Source: Ruminiclostridium cellobioparum subsp. termitidis CT1112 (GTDB lineage Bacteria > Bacillota > Clostridia > Acetivibrionales > DSM-1351). Taken from it: a stretch of 64,000 nucleotides of DNA. Positions 7,221 through 15,266 of this stretch are shown here, in pieces. Positions within the stretch are counted from its first letter, which is position 1, and each line of letters opens with the position of its first letter. The stretch is from contig NZ_AORV01000025.1 in the NCBI RefSeq assembly GCF_000350485.1, positions 62,001 to 126,000 on the forward strand, given 5' to 3'. A model generated the notes under the pieces. It was not told the origin of the DNA and ran no database searches. It worked only from the letters and a program-made list of their open reading frames with translations. A program made the position numbers and the translations under genes.

Positions 7221-8450
7221 ATGAATAATAGAGTTTTACTAGGATTTGCAGCGGTGGATATAACACCCTCATATAATGTTCAGACCGTAGGCTTTGGCCG
7301 TCAGGACAATTTATCCAGAGGAGTGCTGCACAGGCTGTCGGCACAGGTTTCCGTATGGCATTCCGGCAAAGAGGTTTGCTGCCTTGCTGCGATTGATCAT
7401 ATTGGCTTTATGTGCGAGGATGCAAATATATTACGTGATAGGATAGCAAACAGGCTTAATGTAACACGTGAAAAGGTTATGCTCTGTTTCAGCCATACCC
7501 ACAGCGCGCCTAATATCAGTCTTGAGCAGGAGTACTTTCAATTTTTATGTGAACAGGTACTTTCTGCGGTAAATGAGGCCGAAAAAACACTTGCGCCTGT
7601 TAAAGCCGCCTGGGGAGTGACTGAAGCTGATATCGGAATAAACAGGAGAAACGCTGCGGGTGTTTTGGACAGACGTATAAATATCCTCAAAATTGCAGAT
7701 GCCGATACAGGACATTTACGGCTGCTCATCTTAAGGTTAACAGCTCATGGCAATGTCCTCCGTGAGGATAACTACATGATATCCTCGGATTTTGTGGGGG
7801 TAACCAGAAAGCTGCTTGAAGAACGGTACGGCTGTGGAGTTATGATAACCCAAGGCGCCAGCGGTAATGTCAAGCCAAAATACGAAGGTTCTGTGGAAGC
7901 GCTGGACAAAATGGCATCTGCCATAATGGATGCGGTTACTCCGTGCGCCCATAAGCTTCAGCCCGATGAAATCCGTAAGCTGACCATGTTTTCGCAGATA
8001 GAACTCTTTTATGCCGATGTTCCAGCCCCTGAGCGGGCCGAAGCAATCTCAGCAGAAGCCATGGAGCTGCATTGCATAGACGGCACCCAATGGCTTGAGG
8101 AAGTTGCCCGCCTGCATGGAGAGAACATAACGCGCCAGAGTACAGAGATGGAGCTTCAGTATTTCATTCTGAATGATGGATGTCTATGCGGAGTTCCGAG
8201 TGAAATCATGTGTGAACTGGCAGTGGATGCAGCCAGGGCCTGCCATAACGAGCTTGTCTGCTTCGGAGGATATACAAACGGCTGCAACGGCTATCTTCCT
8301 TCTGCCGGAGAGTATGACAGGGGCGGATATGAAGTTCTGCACTCATACCTGATATATTATATTTATCACGGCAGGGTCATGCCCCTAAACCGGGATACGG
8401 CCGACAAATTGGTGAAGCTGGTCACTGAACGGCTGAAGGCAGCCGATTAA
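7221..8450 (+). CDS. neutral/alkaline ceramidase-like (amidase-fold) protein
   Basis: A 409-residue protein resembling the N-terminal catalytic domain of neutral ceramidases: GFAAVDITP at the start, a zinc-ligand-like CFSHTHSAPN, ITQGASGNVKP, and a C-terminal NGCNGYLPSAGEYDRGGYEV. There is no signal peptide and no C-terminal ceramidase domain, so it is probably a cytosolic hydrolase; bacterial relatives in sugar gene clusters have no proven substrate. It is monocistronic, starts with ATG after AAGGAG, and ends in a clear terminator. A 5'-truncated relative lies at 43754-44479 inside the amino-sugar locus, which suggests a functional link to that pathway. Confidence 0.75.
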   Translation: MNNRVLLGFAAVDITPSYNVQTVGFGRQDNLSRGVLHRLSAQVSVWHSGKEVCCLAAIDHIGFMCEDANILRDRIANRLNVTREKVMLCFSHTHSAPNISLEQEYFQFLCEQVLSAVNEAEKTLAPVKAAWGVTEADIGINRRNAAGVLDRRINILKIADADTGHLRLLILRLTAHGNVLREDNYMISSDFVGVTRKLLEERYGCGVMITQGASGNVKPKYEGSVEALDKMASAIMDAVTPCAHKLQPDEIRKLTMFSQIELFYADVPAPERAEAISAEAMELHCIDGTQWLEEVARLHGENITRQSTEMELQYFILNDGCLCGVPSEIMCELAVDAARACHNELVCFGGYTNGCNGYLPSAGEYDRGGYEVLHSYLIYYIYHGRVMPLNRDTADKLVKLVTERLKAAD

Positions 8451-8493
8451 AATTCATCTGATATAAATAAACTTTTATATAAACATATAGGTT

Positions 8494-8538
8494 AAAGGCA
8501 TGAGGACCGGACCAACCTGTCTTCATGCCTTTATTTAT
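8494..8538 (+). terminator. terminator of the ceramidase-like gene
   Basis: AAAGGCATGAG (8494-8504) pairs with TTCATGCCTTT (8522-8532), followed by ATTTATG. It lies 44 bases after the stop codon. Confidence 0.7.
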
Positions 8539-8933
8539 GTTAAGGAAATTATGTGTTAATCAATGAATACAAACCAGTGACATAAGGCGTTGTGAAGCAG
8601 CTTTGTTCACACAGAACCCTTTGTTAAACGTTTATAAGCTTTTGTAACCATCATCAAACAGACATAATTCCGATTGCCCATAGTCAACGGTAATTTTTTG
8701 TTTTACCTTTTACACCTTTTCCATCAATAGTCTTTCTTTTCATCTTATCTTATCCTTTTTATATCCTTATACCGGGTAATATCGGGTAATATAATGAGTG
8801 GTTTTAAAAACCCCAAAATTGGCTTACGACTTTAAATCCCAAAAATAATCAAATCCTACTTGAATAAATAGTATCACTGCCAACATTTACTGTAAATAAC
8901 ATTTTAAATGTGTTTACCGTCTTTCCCATGTTC
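8539..8933. other. AT-rich intergenic stretch
   Basis: Between two convergent genes; it holds a short direct repeat of CGGGTAATAT near 8773-8793 and nothing else that could be recognised. Confidence 0.4.
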
Positions 8934-9752
8934 CTATTCGGAATATAAGGGTCTGAACAACTGCATGTATATGCTGGCATCCAATTTACTTTTATCCGTA
9001 TCCATACCTTTATCTTTAACAAATCTCTGATCCTCAGGCTCTTGATTTACCGAATATGAGTAAATAGGCACGTATTGCAGCAATTTTGCAGACTCTCCCG
9101 GCTGCTGCATTACAGTAAACCACTCCTTGCCTGCTTCCTCCCGGCTTATAAAACAGTCCTTTACCTGAAACCATTCCCCGGCTTTCCATGGCATATCCGG
9201 CATATCTGTATTGTTGACTATAAAATCAACTTTCTGCCATCCGGTTTGTTTCCCTGTTTCAAGCATCTCACTTTTCTTCCTGAAATCGGATAAAAGAGCA
9301 TATTCCACCTGATTTCCATGCAGTGGAGCCGTTTTGAAATAGTAGGTCCGCCCTTTTAGAATTTTCTCTCCCGACTTTGTTACAACTCTATAAAAGTATT
9401 TTGTACCCGGTGTAAGGTCATTTAATACAGCTATTTCCTGAAATACATCAAGGGATGGATTTTCCCCCGGTTCCTTATTATATCCTGCCAAAGTTGCCGA
9501 TTTTCTCAATCCGTTAATCTTGAATTCTCTGGCCGGTACTTTTTTCCCCAGGCTTTCAGCCTGCCCGTATTCAACATAAGACTCCCGGGCAGTCTCCCCT
9601 GTCAGCCAACAGATATTCATTTCACTTTTTGGATGCAGACTTAATAAATACGGTTGTGTGTATATCATTTGTCTGGTTTCTTCAGAAAAAACCGCATATG
9701 AAAATATACCAAAAATTATGAGGATACCAATCAGTAAAATAAGTTTCTTCAT
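8934..9752 (-). CDS. membrane-anchored protein with purple-acid-phosphatase-like Fn3 domain
   Basis: A 272-residue protein with an N-terminal hydrophobic segment (residues 2-22) that serves as signal or anchor, so most of it should be outside the membrane. Residues about 30-145 read like the fibronectin-type domain that precedes purple acid phosphatases (ICWLTGETARESYVEYG, LNDLTPGTKYFYRVVT). The part after YALLSDF, where a metallophosphatase would begin, lacks the GDxxY and GNHE metal-binding motifs. It may be a degenerate phosphatase or only a binding protein. Transcribed alone, good GGAGG box ahead of the ATG. Function unknown. Confidence 0.6.
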   Translation of the reverse strand: MKKLILLIGILIIFGIFSYAVFSEETRQMIYTQPYLLSLHPKSEMNICWLTGETARESYVEYGQAESLGKKVPAREFKINGLRKSATLAGYNKEPGENPSLDVFQEIAVLNDLTPGTKYFYRVVTKSGEKILKGRTYYFKTAPLHGNQVEYALLSDFRKKSEMLETGKQTGWQKVDFIVNNTDMPDMPWKAGEWFQVKDCFISREEAGKEWFTVMQQPGESAKLLQYVPIYSYSVNQEPEDQRFVKDKGMDTDKSKLDASIYMQLFRPLYSE

Positions 9753-10017
9753 GCGGTAACCCTCCTAAAGCCAAGAATTACTATAACAACCTTATCATAT
9801 AACTTTATTGTAAATTGCGTTTTAATCGGCAGTAAATTTGTTATTAAATTATAATTTGCAAAATGATAACCGCTGCCGCTCTGGAAAAAGTAAATATAGA
9901 TCATCCAGGCTTGTACTGATACTGCCGAATATGGTGAATTTAATGTATGTTACATGATTCAGGCATATGGTAAAATATAGCTGACCATTAAATTTTATAA
10001 AATATTACGGAGAATAT

Positions 10018-10818
10018 ATGGCTGTTGAGTTAACTAGAGAAGAATTTGCAATAGCGGAAGGTTTTTTTAATAAAACTATGTTTCAAATACCTGCATTAGC
10101 AGTCATAAATTCAAGATTTCCCGGCAAAGTATTTGTCGACAATAAGGAAAATCCCCGAGCTGCACTTGTTTGGGCCTTATCAAGATGGTCATACCTATCG
10201 TGTACGGAATTCCTGCCAAGACATATTAGTTTTATTATGGAAGTTCTAAATACTATGATTTTTCCTATACTTGGAGAAGTCGGTGAAAGTGACTTTGAAG
10301 TCTACTGTGATAATAATGCCATTCGGGATAGTATATTGAATGAAGCATTAAAGAACTTCAAGGTGAATAACCATCATGAAAATACATTTATCTTGAATAG
10401 AGAACGATTTGAAAAATTGGATTTTGAACAGAAACTCACAAGGGATCTGGAAATTTGCGAATGCATTCTGCCTATAGTTCCTGAAGTGTATCATAAGTAT
10501 TACCCATACGAAAAGTTTGGCAGAAAGGTCTTTGGTATGGCAGTAACGAAAAACGGAGAACTCATTTCTCAATGTATGAACAATGGATTTGCTCATGGAA
10601 ACAGGTATTTTATTGACCTGGATACTTTTAGCAACAGTGAGAGAAACAAAGGCTACGGGACCCTTATTTCATATCATCTCATAATCAATCAACTGAAAAA
10701 GGGACTTCTGCCTCTATGGGAAACTACTGTTGATAATATGCCCTCCCAAAAAGTCGCTTATAAATTGGGCTTTGAAAAGGCGGAGGAATACACTGTATAT
10801 ACCATCACAAAATTTTAG
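10018..10818 (+). CDS. GNAT acetyltransferase, zwittermicin-resistance (ZmaR)-like
   Basis: A 266-residue protein of the GNAT_acetyltran family that includes ZmaR-type self-resistance enzymes. The acetyl-CoA fold is at the C-terminus (YFIDLDTFSNSERNKGYGTL and MPSQKVAYKLGFEKAEEY), preceded by a family-specific N-terminal half. The ATG follows ACGGAG. It is the first gene of an accessory stretch; its last four bases overlap the opposing micropeptide gene. Whether it modifies an antibiotic or a metabolite cannot be told. Confidence 0.8.
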   Translation: MAVELTREEFAIAEGFFNKTMFQIPALAVINSRFPGKVFVDNKENPRAALVWALSRWSYLSCTEFLPRHISFIMEVLNTMIFPILGEVGESDFEVYCDNNAIRDSILNEALKNFKVNNHHENTFILNRERFEKLDFEQKLTRDLEICECILPIVPEVYHKYYPYEKFGRKVFGMAVTKNGELISQCMNNGFAHGNRYFIDLDTFSNSERNKGYGTLISYHLIINQLKKGLLPLWETTVDNMPSQKVAYKLGFEKAEEYTVYTITKF

Positions 10819-11000
10819 CGGCTGGTCTTATCCATGGGATTCTTTCTTTTCCTGTGTAATGAGTGCAGATTTAAAGTCTTTATCAGTTCTACTTTCTTTT
10901 TATGTATTTGGAAAGTATGTGCCAAGCAATAAATTATAAAAATACCTGCGCAGGTGGCGAGTGATAAAAGATATTCTTCCCAACTCATATTCACTAACAT
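10815..11000 (-). CDS. single-membrane-segment micropeptide A, divergent to XRE regulator
   Basis: A 61-residue peptide starting MLVNMSWEEYLL, with one hydrophobic helix of about 20 residues (YLLSLATCAGIFIIYCLAHT) and a basic tail beginning HKKK. The ATG at 11000 is nine bases from a GAGGGG box; the ATG at 11009 abuts the box. It has the same order of parts as micropeptide B (12479-12601): ML, a few residues, MS-aromatic-EE-x-L, membrane helix, lysines. The layout resembles holin-like or type I toxins such as TxpA/BsrG but also exported signal peptides; neither is proven. It is divergent from the XRE gene at 11167. Confidence 0.5.
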   Translation of the reverse strand: MLVNMSWEEYLLSLATCAGIFIIYCLAHTFQIHKKKVELIKTLNLHSLHRKRKNPMDKTSR

Positions 11001-11166
11001 TATATTCATCCCCTCATTCTTTTAAAATCTTCCTTCCTCTCAATTATAGAAAATTTTTATGCATACGTCAACACCTAAAGATCATAATATTTCATGTTAC
11101 GACTTTTGAGTCATTGAGTTTTTTACCATTAACAATTAACTTTCTAATTAGAGACGAGGTGAAAAA

Positions 11167-11514
11167 GTGAGTGACATTGCAAAAATTGTAGGTGACAGAA
11201 TAAGGATTCTAAGAAATGAAAAGGGATTGACTCTGGAAGAATTAGGAGATAGGGCAGGTATTAATGCAACCCATTTGGGAAGGTTGGAGAGAGGCGAAAA
11301 AAGTGCCACAGTTGACAGCTTGGAAAAAATTGTGAATGCTTTGGAAATCTCTTTTGAGCATTTATTTAAATATATACAGCCATCTACAGAAAATACTGAT
11401 AATACTGCTCTTTCCATTCTCATAAATAAACTTTCCACATTGAGTGTACATGACCAAAAGCTGTTATTGCCTCTGATTGATGATTTATTTAAACTGATGA
11501 AACATAAGGCCTGA
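11167..11514 (+). CDS. XRE-family transcriptional regulator A
   Basis: A 115-residue protein with an N-terminal Cro/CI helix-turn-helix (GDRIRILRNEKGLTLEELGD ... THLGRLERGEKS, residues about 7-60) and a short helical C-terminal part. It starts with GTG after GAGGTG. It is a clear paralogue of the regulator at 12764: both have GDRIR-LR-EKGL--EEL, GI---HLG-LERG and a final DLFKLMK/SLFHLMK. Each copy has a divergent micropeptide 163-167 bases away, so autoregulation of a shared promoter region is likely. Confidence 0.85.
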   Translation: MSDIAKIVGDRIRILRNEKGLTLEELGDRAGINATHLGRLERGEKSATVDSLEKIVNALEISFEHLFKYIQPSTENTDNTALSILINKLSTLSVHDQKLLLPLIDDLFKLMKHKA

Positions 11515-11615
11515 TCATACCACAGAGTATAAATGATCCTGGATGAAGATCATTATTGCAGAATAGTTTTAAAGTACGAATTAGAGATTATTCATATAAC
11601 AGCGAGGTGCGTGAG

Positions 11616-11963
11616 ATGAAAAATAGTTTTTCTGAGGTTAAGTTATTTCAAGTGAACCCTGATAAACTGATTGAATTTGAAACATTGATAACAACGATAG
11701 CTGACGAACAAAAACAGCAAATGGGCTGTATTGATATCAAATATGTCAAGCGTTTTTTTACCATTGACGGTGTCCAGAGTGGAGAACCCCCTCGAGAGTT
11801 AACCAAAATTGTTAAATGTGTTAAGTATTTTTCTTATTGGGAATTCGACAATAAGGAGAATTACGGCAAAGCGACAGAATGGTTTTTCAAAAATCACCTC
11901 AAGGATATTCAAAAGCTGCTGATTATGCCTTTTGACATTAACTGCGGAAATTCGATATACTAA
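11616..11963 (+). CDS. hypothetical protein, possibly ABM/Dabb-like ferredoxin fold
   Basis: A 115-residue soluble protein (MKNSFSEVKLFQVNPDKLIE...). The pattern of a strand, then LIEFETLITTIADEQKQQMGC, then YFSYWEFDNKENYGKATEW is reminiscent of small ferredoxin-fold monooxygenase-like proteins, but this is a weak guess. The ATG at 11616 follows GAGGTG at good spacing; an extension to 11556 lacks one. It lies about 100 bases after XRE regulator A on the same strand. Confidence 0.55.
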   Translation: MKNSFSEVKLFQVNPDKLIEFETLITTIADEQKQQMGCIDIKYVKRFFTIDGVQSGEPPRELTKIVKCVKYFSYWEFDNKENYGKATEWFFKNHLKDIQKLLIMPFDINCGNSIY

Positions 11964-12168
11964 AAACAATATTCAAAAAATTATCACAAAATTTGCGGAG
12001 TCGGGTTGGAGTTTGATTGATAAGCCATCTAAAGCGTGGCTTGACGACAAAAAAGGCAATGAAAAATTACTCTCTATAATTGAGCAGGCAGACAAAGAAT
12101 GTGGAAGTTGTGGTTGTGAATTTGACCCTCTTTATAAAAAAGCGTTAGAATTGTTGCGAACAAAATGA
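11932..12168 (+). CDS. small hypothetical protein with paired cysteines
   Basis: A 78-codon frame that overlaps the previous gene by 32 bases and could start at TTG 11932; no ribosome binding site is evident. The product is acidic/basic and helical, with ECGSCGCEFDPLYKKALELL at the end. Its composition looks coding, yet it may be the tail of a longer gene that lost its start, or be joined to the upstream frame by a frameshift. Confidence 0.4.
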   Translation: MTLTAEIRYTKNNIQKIITKFAESGWSLIDKPSKAWLDDKKGNEKLLSIIEQADKECGSCGCEFDPLYKKALELLRTK

Positions 12169-12478
12169 GATTCTTACTATTAAATCATCATTTCTGAATG
12201 TCTCCTTGATATAAAACCCCCTGTTTTCTAAGGCCTTTCTCCAGGTTTTATAACTGTGTTCCAACTCTTTTGTTCACCCAAGGAAATATCCAGATATTCT
12301 CTTATAGCATTAACTATCGAAATTATGACCCACTGCACCAGGCTTCGTTAATTGTTTTCTTAAAGGATTTACGCCATTACACAGTTCATAAAGATTTTCC
12401 TGTTGTACTTTTGCCTTCCCGAGCTGTCTGTTAGAGAAGAGAGTAACTTATTGAATTCTGCTTCCAGAAAAGTTCTTC
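12169..12478. other. 310-bp stretch with possible decayed minus-strand coding remnant
   Basis: On the minus strand protein-like pieces appear in shifted frames (for example NAIREYLDISLGEQKSWN, then ALENRGFYIKETFRNDD), as expected for a decayed gene. No family was recognised. Confidence 0.3.
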
Positions 12479-12601
12479 TTAATTTTTTCCTTTTTTATAT
12501 TGTTTCAAAAGATATACAATTCCATAAATCATCAAAAAACTGCTTAATATTACCACTATCCCAAGCTGTTCTTCAAAACTCATGCCCGTGAATATCAACA
12601 T
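12479..12601 (-). CDS. single-membrane-segment micropeptide B, divergent to XRE regulator
   Basis: A 40-residue peptide, MLIFTGMSFEEQLGIVV..., with one membrane helix and the tail KQYKKGKN. The ATG at 12601 follows GAGGTGG; an extension to 12664 has no such signal. The SFEEQL ahead of the helix and the lysine-rich end match micropeptide A and recall the TxpA/BsrG layout (M-x-x-YESL, helix, KKK). No partner antisense RNA can be shown. It faces away from the XRE gene at 12764 with a palindromic operator in between. Confidence 0.5.
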   Translation of the reverse strand: MLIFTGMSFEEQLGIVVILSSFLMIYGIVYLLKQYKKGKN

Positions 12602-12668
12602 TTCCACCTCTTCCTTCGTGAAAATACACATAAACAGTATAAAAAAATGTACATCAAAAGTCAAGGTT

Positions 12669-12700
12669 TATAGTCCATATTATATTATTTATGGACTATA
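12669..12700. promoter_or_regulatory. operator-like inverted repeat between micropeptide B and XRE B
   Basis: Perfect 10-bp arms, TATAGTCCAT (12669-12678) and ATGGACTATA (12691-12700), with a 12-bp AT-only spacer. Position and symmetry suit binding by the adjacent XRE protein; a TGGACAT half-site recurs at about 12721. Confidence 0.55.
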
Positions 12701-12763
12701 GGCATTTGCACGTATGATAATGGACATAATATATTCTTCTAGTGGGTAGTAGGAGGTGACATA

Positions 12764-13126
12764 TTGGAGGGCAGCAACATTGGAAAAATTATAGGTGACA
12801 GAATAAGACTTTTAAGAACGGAAAAGGGATTGAGCATTGAAGAACTTGCATTTAAAGCCGGAATAGATAATTCCCACTTAGGAAAATTGGAGAGAGGGAA
12901 AAGAAATGCTTCTTTGGTTGTAATTGAAAAAATAGCTGTTGCTCTGGAAGTTAGTTTTGAAGAATTGTTCAGAGGGATATTACCACTAAATACCGATAAG
13001 GACACTATCACTTTTTCTCTTATAATAAATAAGGTTGCAACACTGAATATACAGGAGCAAAAAGAGGTATTAGCCATTGTAAATTCACTATTCCACTTGA
13101 TGAAAAAGCCTGATGCCTTTTCTTAA
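12764..13126 (+). CDS. XRE-family transcriptional regulator B
   Basis: A 120-residue regulator starting with TTG after AGGAGGTGAC. The helix-turn-helix covers residues about 9-62 (GDRIRLLRTEKGLSIEELAF ... SHLGKLERGKRNAS); the rest is a short helical tail (INKVATLNIQEQKEVL). It is a paralogue of regulator A and sits in the same divergent arrangement with a micropeptide. The stop codon lies inside the loop of the terminator. Confidence 0.85.
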   Translation: MEGSNIGKIIGDRIRLLRTEKGLSIEELAFKAGIDNSHLGKLERGKRNASLVVIEKIAVALEVSFEELFRGILPLNTDKDTITFSLIINKVATLNIQEQKEVLAIVNSLFHLMKKPDAFS

Positions 13127-13145
13127 AAGGTGTCAGGCCTGTTTT
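13108..13145 (+). terminator. terminator overlapping the end of XRE B
   Basis: GCCTGATGCCTTTT (13108-13121) pairs with AAAAGGTGTCAGGC (13125-13138), followed by CTGTTTTA. Confidence 0.75.
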
Positions 13146-13178
13146 ATCCGGATTAATCCCAAATTATTATTATAATTT

Positions 13179-13793
13179 TCATTCAACATTTGTCTTTCTA
13201 TAATGCTTTTCCGCTTTAATTGCAAAAGCAAGATACAATACCATGAGTACGGGAAGAAAGAGCCAGACCCCCCCTCTCATTACCGCAAAAGGTGTTTCAA
13301 ATAAGAATGCTTTCCAAAAATATACCCCAGTCCTTTCCCATAGTCCCGGCGTATAATACAATTCCCTGGGATTCAGAAATGCAGTAATATTAATGGCTTT
13401 GGTCAATATCAATGCAATAAAAATCGGAAAATAGGATATTGCAGTGGTTAGCCACATGTTTGATAATCTTTTATATCGAGCCGCTTTTGAAGGGGTATCT
13501 GAAAAAATATCAGTATCACCATTCTCATTTACTCTTTTAAAGTATTGTGTTCCCGAATATTTACTGCCTGATATATGTTCCCATCCACTGTCCCTGAAAA
13601 GTGCAAGATAATCTTCAAAATCCCTATTATTTTTAAAAGTACGATAATCTATTTTAATAATAGTATTATTGGGAGCAATCTTATAAAACTTATATCCATA
13701 AGATTTTTTACACAATTCCCATCCCTGTATTAACATCTGATTCAACCATTTTTCTTCCTTTTCAAAGTCTATATAAAATCTGAATTTTTTCAT
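13179..13793 (-). CDS. DUF2812 membrane protein
   Basis: A 204-residue protein: residues 1-95 form the cytosolic DUF2812 part (KKFRFYIDFEKEEKWLNQML, GWELCKKSYGYKFYKI), followed by two membrane segments at about 117-138 and 170-195. It starts 11 bases after the PadR gene and the two form an operon, a pairing common in Firmicutes where the PadR protein controls the membrane partner. The molecular role of DUF2812 is unknown; links to membrane or antimicrobial stress are plausible. Confidence 0.85.
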   Translation of the reverse strand: MKKFRFYIDFEKEEKWLNQMLIQGWELCKKSYGYKFYKIAPNNTIIKIDYRTFKNNRDFEDYLALFRDSGWEHISGSKYSGTQYFKRVNENGDTDIFSDTPSKAARYKRLSNMWLTTAISYFPIFIALILTKAINITAFLNPRELYYTPGLWERTGVYFWKAFLFETPFAVMRGGVWLFLPVLMVLYLAFAIKAEKHYRKTNVE

Positions 13794-13804
13794 TACACTC
13801 CTCC

Positions 13805-14122
13805 TTACTCCTGTCTCAAAACGTTTTTGGTAACCTCTATCATATATTTCATTCTTTCAAAATCATGGTGTAATACCTTTTTTCCTTCATCCGAAATAAC
13901 ATAAATCTTGCGTCGGCTGTCATCACTCTGTACAGGTTGTATAAACCTTAATTTTAACAGGTTTTCAATCGCTCCATATAAGGTTCCTGCAGCCATCCTT
14001 ACCTCTCCATTGCTTAATTCTTCAACTTTCTGCATGATCAGATACCCATGCGCAGGTTGAAGCAACGCCAAAAGAATATAATATACTGTTTCTGTAAGAG
14101 GCAAATTCTTATCTCTTTTCAC
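13805..14122 (-). CDS. PadR-family transcriptional regulator
   Basis: A 105-residue winged-helix protein with PadR features: LPLTETVYYILLALLQPAHG at the N-terminus, GTLYGAIENLLKLRFIQPV for the recognition helix and wing, and a C-terminal dimerisation helix. It is the first gene of the operon with DUF2812. Two symmetric sites lie over its promoter, so autorepression is likely. Confidence 0.9.
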   Translation of the reverse strand: MKRDKNLPLTETVYYILLALLQPAHGYLIMQKVEELSNGEVRMAAGTLYGAIENLLKLRFIQPVQSDDSRRKIYVISDEGKKVLHHDFERMKYMIEVTKNVLRQE

Positions 14123-14141
14123 CTGTTCACCAATCCCCTTC

Positions 14142-14187
14142 TATACAGTTGAACTATATACTTATAATATACAGTTTAACTGTATAT
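14142..14187. promoter_or_regulatory. two PadR operator candidates
   Basis: Site 1 is TATACAGTTGAACTATATA (14142-14160). Site 2 has 9-bp arms ATATACAGT / ACTGTATAT around TTA (14167-14187). They share ATACAGTT-AACT-TAT and lie 20-65 bases upstream of the padR start codon. Confidence 0.6.
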
Positions 14188-14669
14188 GTCAATATTAAAG
14201 CAGCAAATTTTTAAATGTTTTTATTAACAAAGATTCCCTATGATTTATGACGTATATATGGTTTATCCGCACTTCTGGACAGGTGCGATAATGAGACGGC
14301 TGTGATGATTAAGAATGTTGCAGGATATATTCTCATTCCCGGCTATCACAACGTTGTTGTTCACAAGTATGGTGTCTTGGCTTTGCCCGACAGAAAGTAC
14401 TATTCCATGGGATGGGATAGTAGATTGCTGGGATACGTCGGAATAGAAGGAATATTTACACGAGGCGCTTTGTTGTTACAGCGTATGGAGTTAATGGCTC
14501 ATTTCCCTGTCGCCGTTGTACATCGGTGGTCTATTGATGCCATCACATTCAGAACAGGCAGTGGTATATATTTCTTCACTGTGTCCTCCATCTTTCTGCA
14601 TTTGAGCGTCTTTTCTCACAGCCCCAAATTTATAATGTTATGTTTGATTAATATACATCGGATTGAATG
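14188..14669. other. 480-bp stretch without a convincing gene
   Basis: A 123-codon plus-strand frame (14302-14673) has no ribosome binding site and no recognisable family. Cysteine-containing pieces on the minus strand are interrupted by stops. It is probably decayed accessory DNA continuous with the neighbouring DUF4411 remnant. Confidence 0.3.
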
Positions 14670-15115
14670 TTAAAATCTCCAGTCTTCAACTTCCATGAAC
14701 CTCTCAAGGTCCATACATTTCAAATTGAAGTGTTCACAGATATTTGGAATTTTAGCTCCGTGTGGCTTGTTAGCTTCATTAGTTACTACGGTTCCGCCAA
14801 TTATCTTTGCCTTTGCTATAACGAAAGGGTCAGCAACAGGTTTACCACTTAGAAGATTCTTTCAAGATATGATAACCTGGAAGTGTTCAATCCTAAATAT
14901 TTCTTGAACAAATTGCATTTCCTCCAAGGTCGGTATTGTGAATAATTCGGTATTCTGTTTTGCCCATTGGTTGATTCTTTTCTCTTTGTTATGGTGCCCG
15001 TCAATCTCATTCCTTACTTCTCGAACCGATACAACTTGTCCGCTTTCAACGAATTGATAGAACCTCTTCCAAAGAGTAGGAAATCGGTATATATAACTAC
15101 AAAGATAAGATTATC
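14670..15115 (-). pseudogene. DUF4411 PIN-like toxin gene, frameshifted and missing its N-terminus
   Basis: Two minus-strand frames together give most of a DUF4411 protein: the first (about 15115-14862) reads YRFPTLWKRFYQFVESGQVV ... VREVRNEIDG ... QEIFRIEHFQ, and the second reads GKPVADPFVIAKAKIIGGTVV ... AKIPNICEHFNL and ends EVEDWRF-stop at 14670. The switch of frame near 14830-14866 and the missing metal-binding N-terminus mark it as dead. Intact relatives are PIN-fold nucleases of toxin-antitoxin pairs with XRE/ImmA-type antitoxins; none is adjacent here. Confidence 0.75.
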
Positions 15116-15266
15116 TTACCATATATTTCAAATTAAGTCTCATATCGAAAATAGTTATATTTTTCTGCAAATAAATAAGCCCAAACATATATGTTCAGGC
15201 TTTTTATAATAAATATCAATTAACCGCTTTTACCGCTGACATCACACATACTCTTCCAATTCAATC

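Noticed and set aside
14302-14673. 123-codon plus-strand frame
   Set aside because: No ribosome binding site, no recognisable domain, and adjacent to a decayed gene on the other strand.
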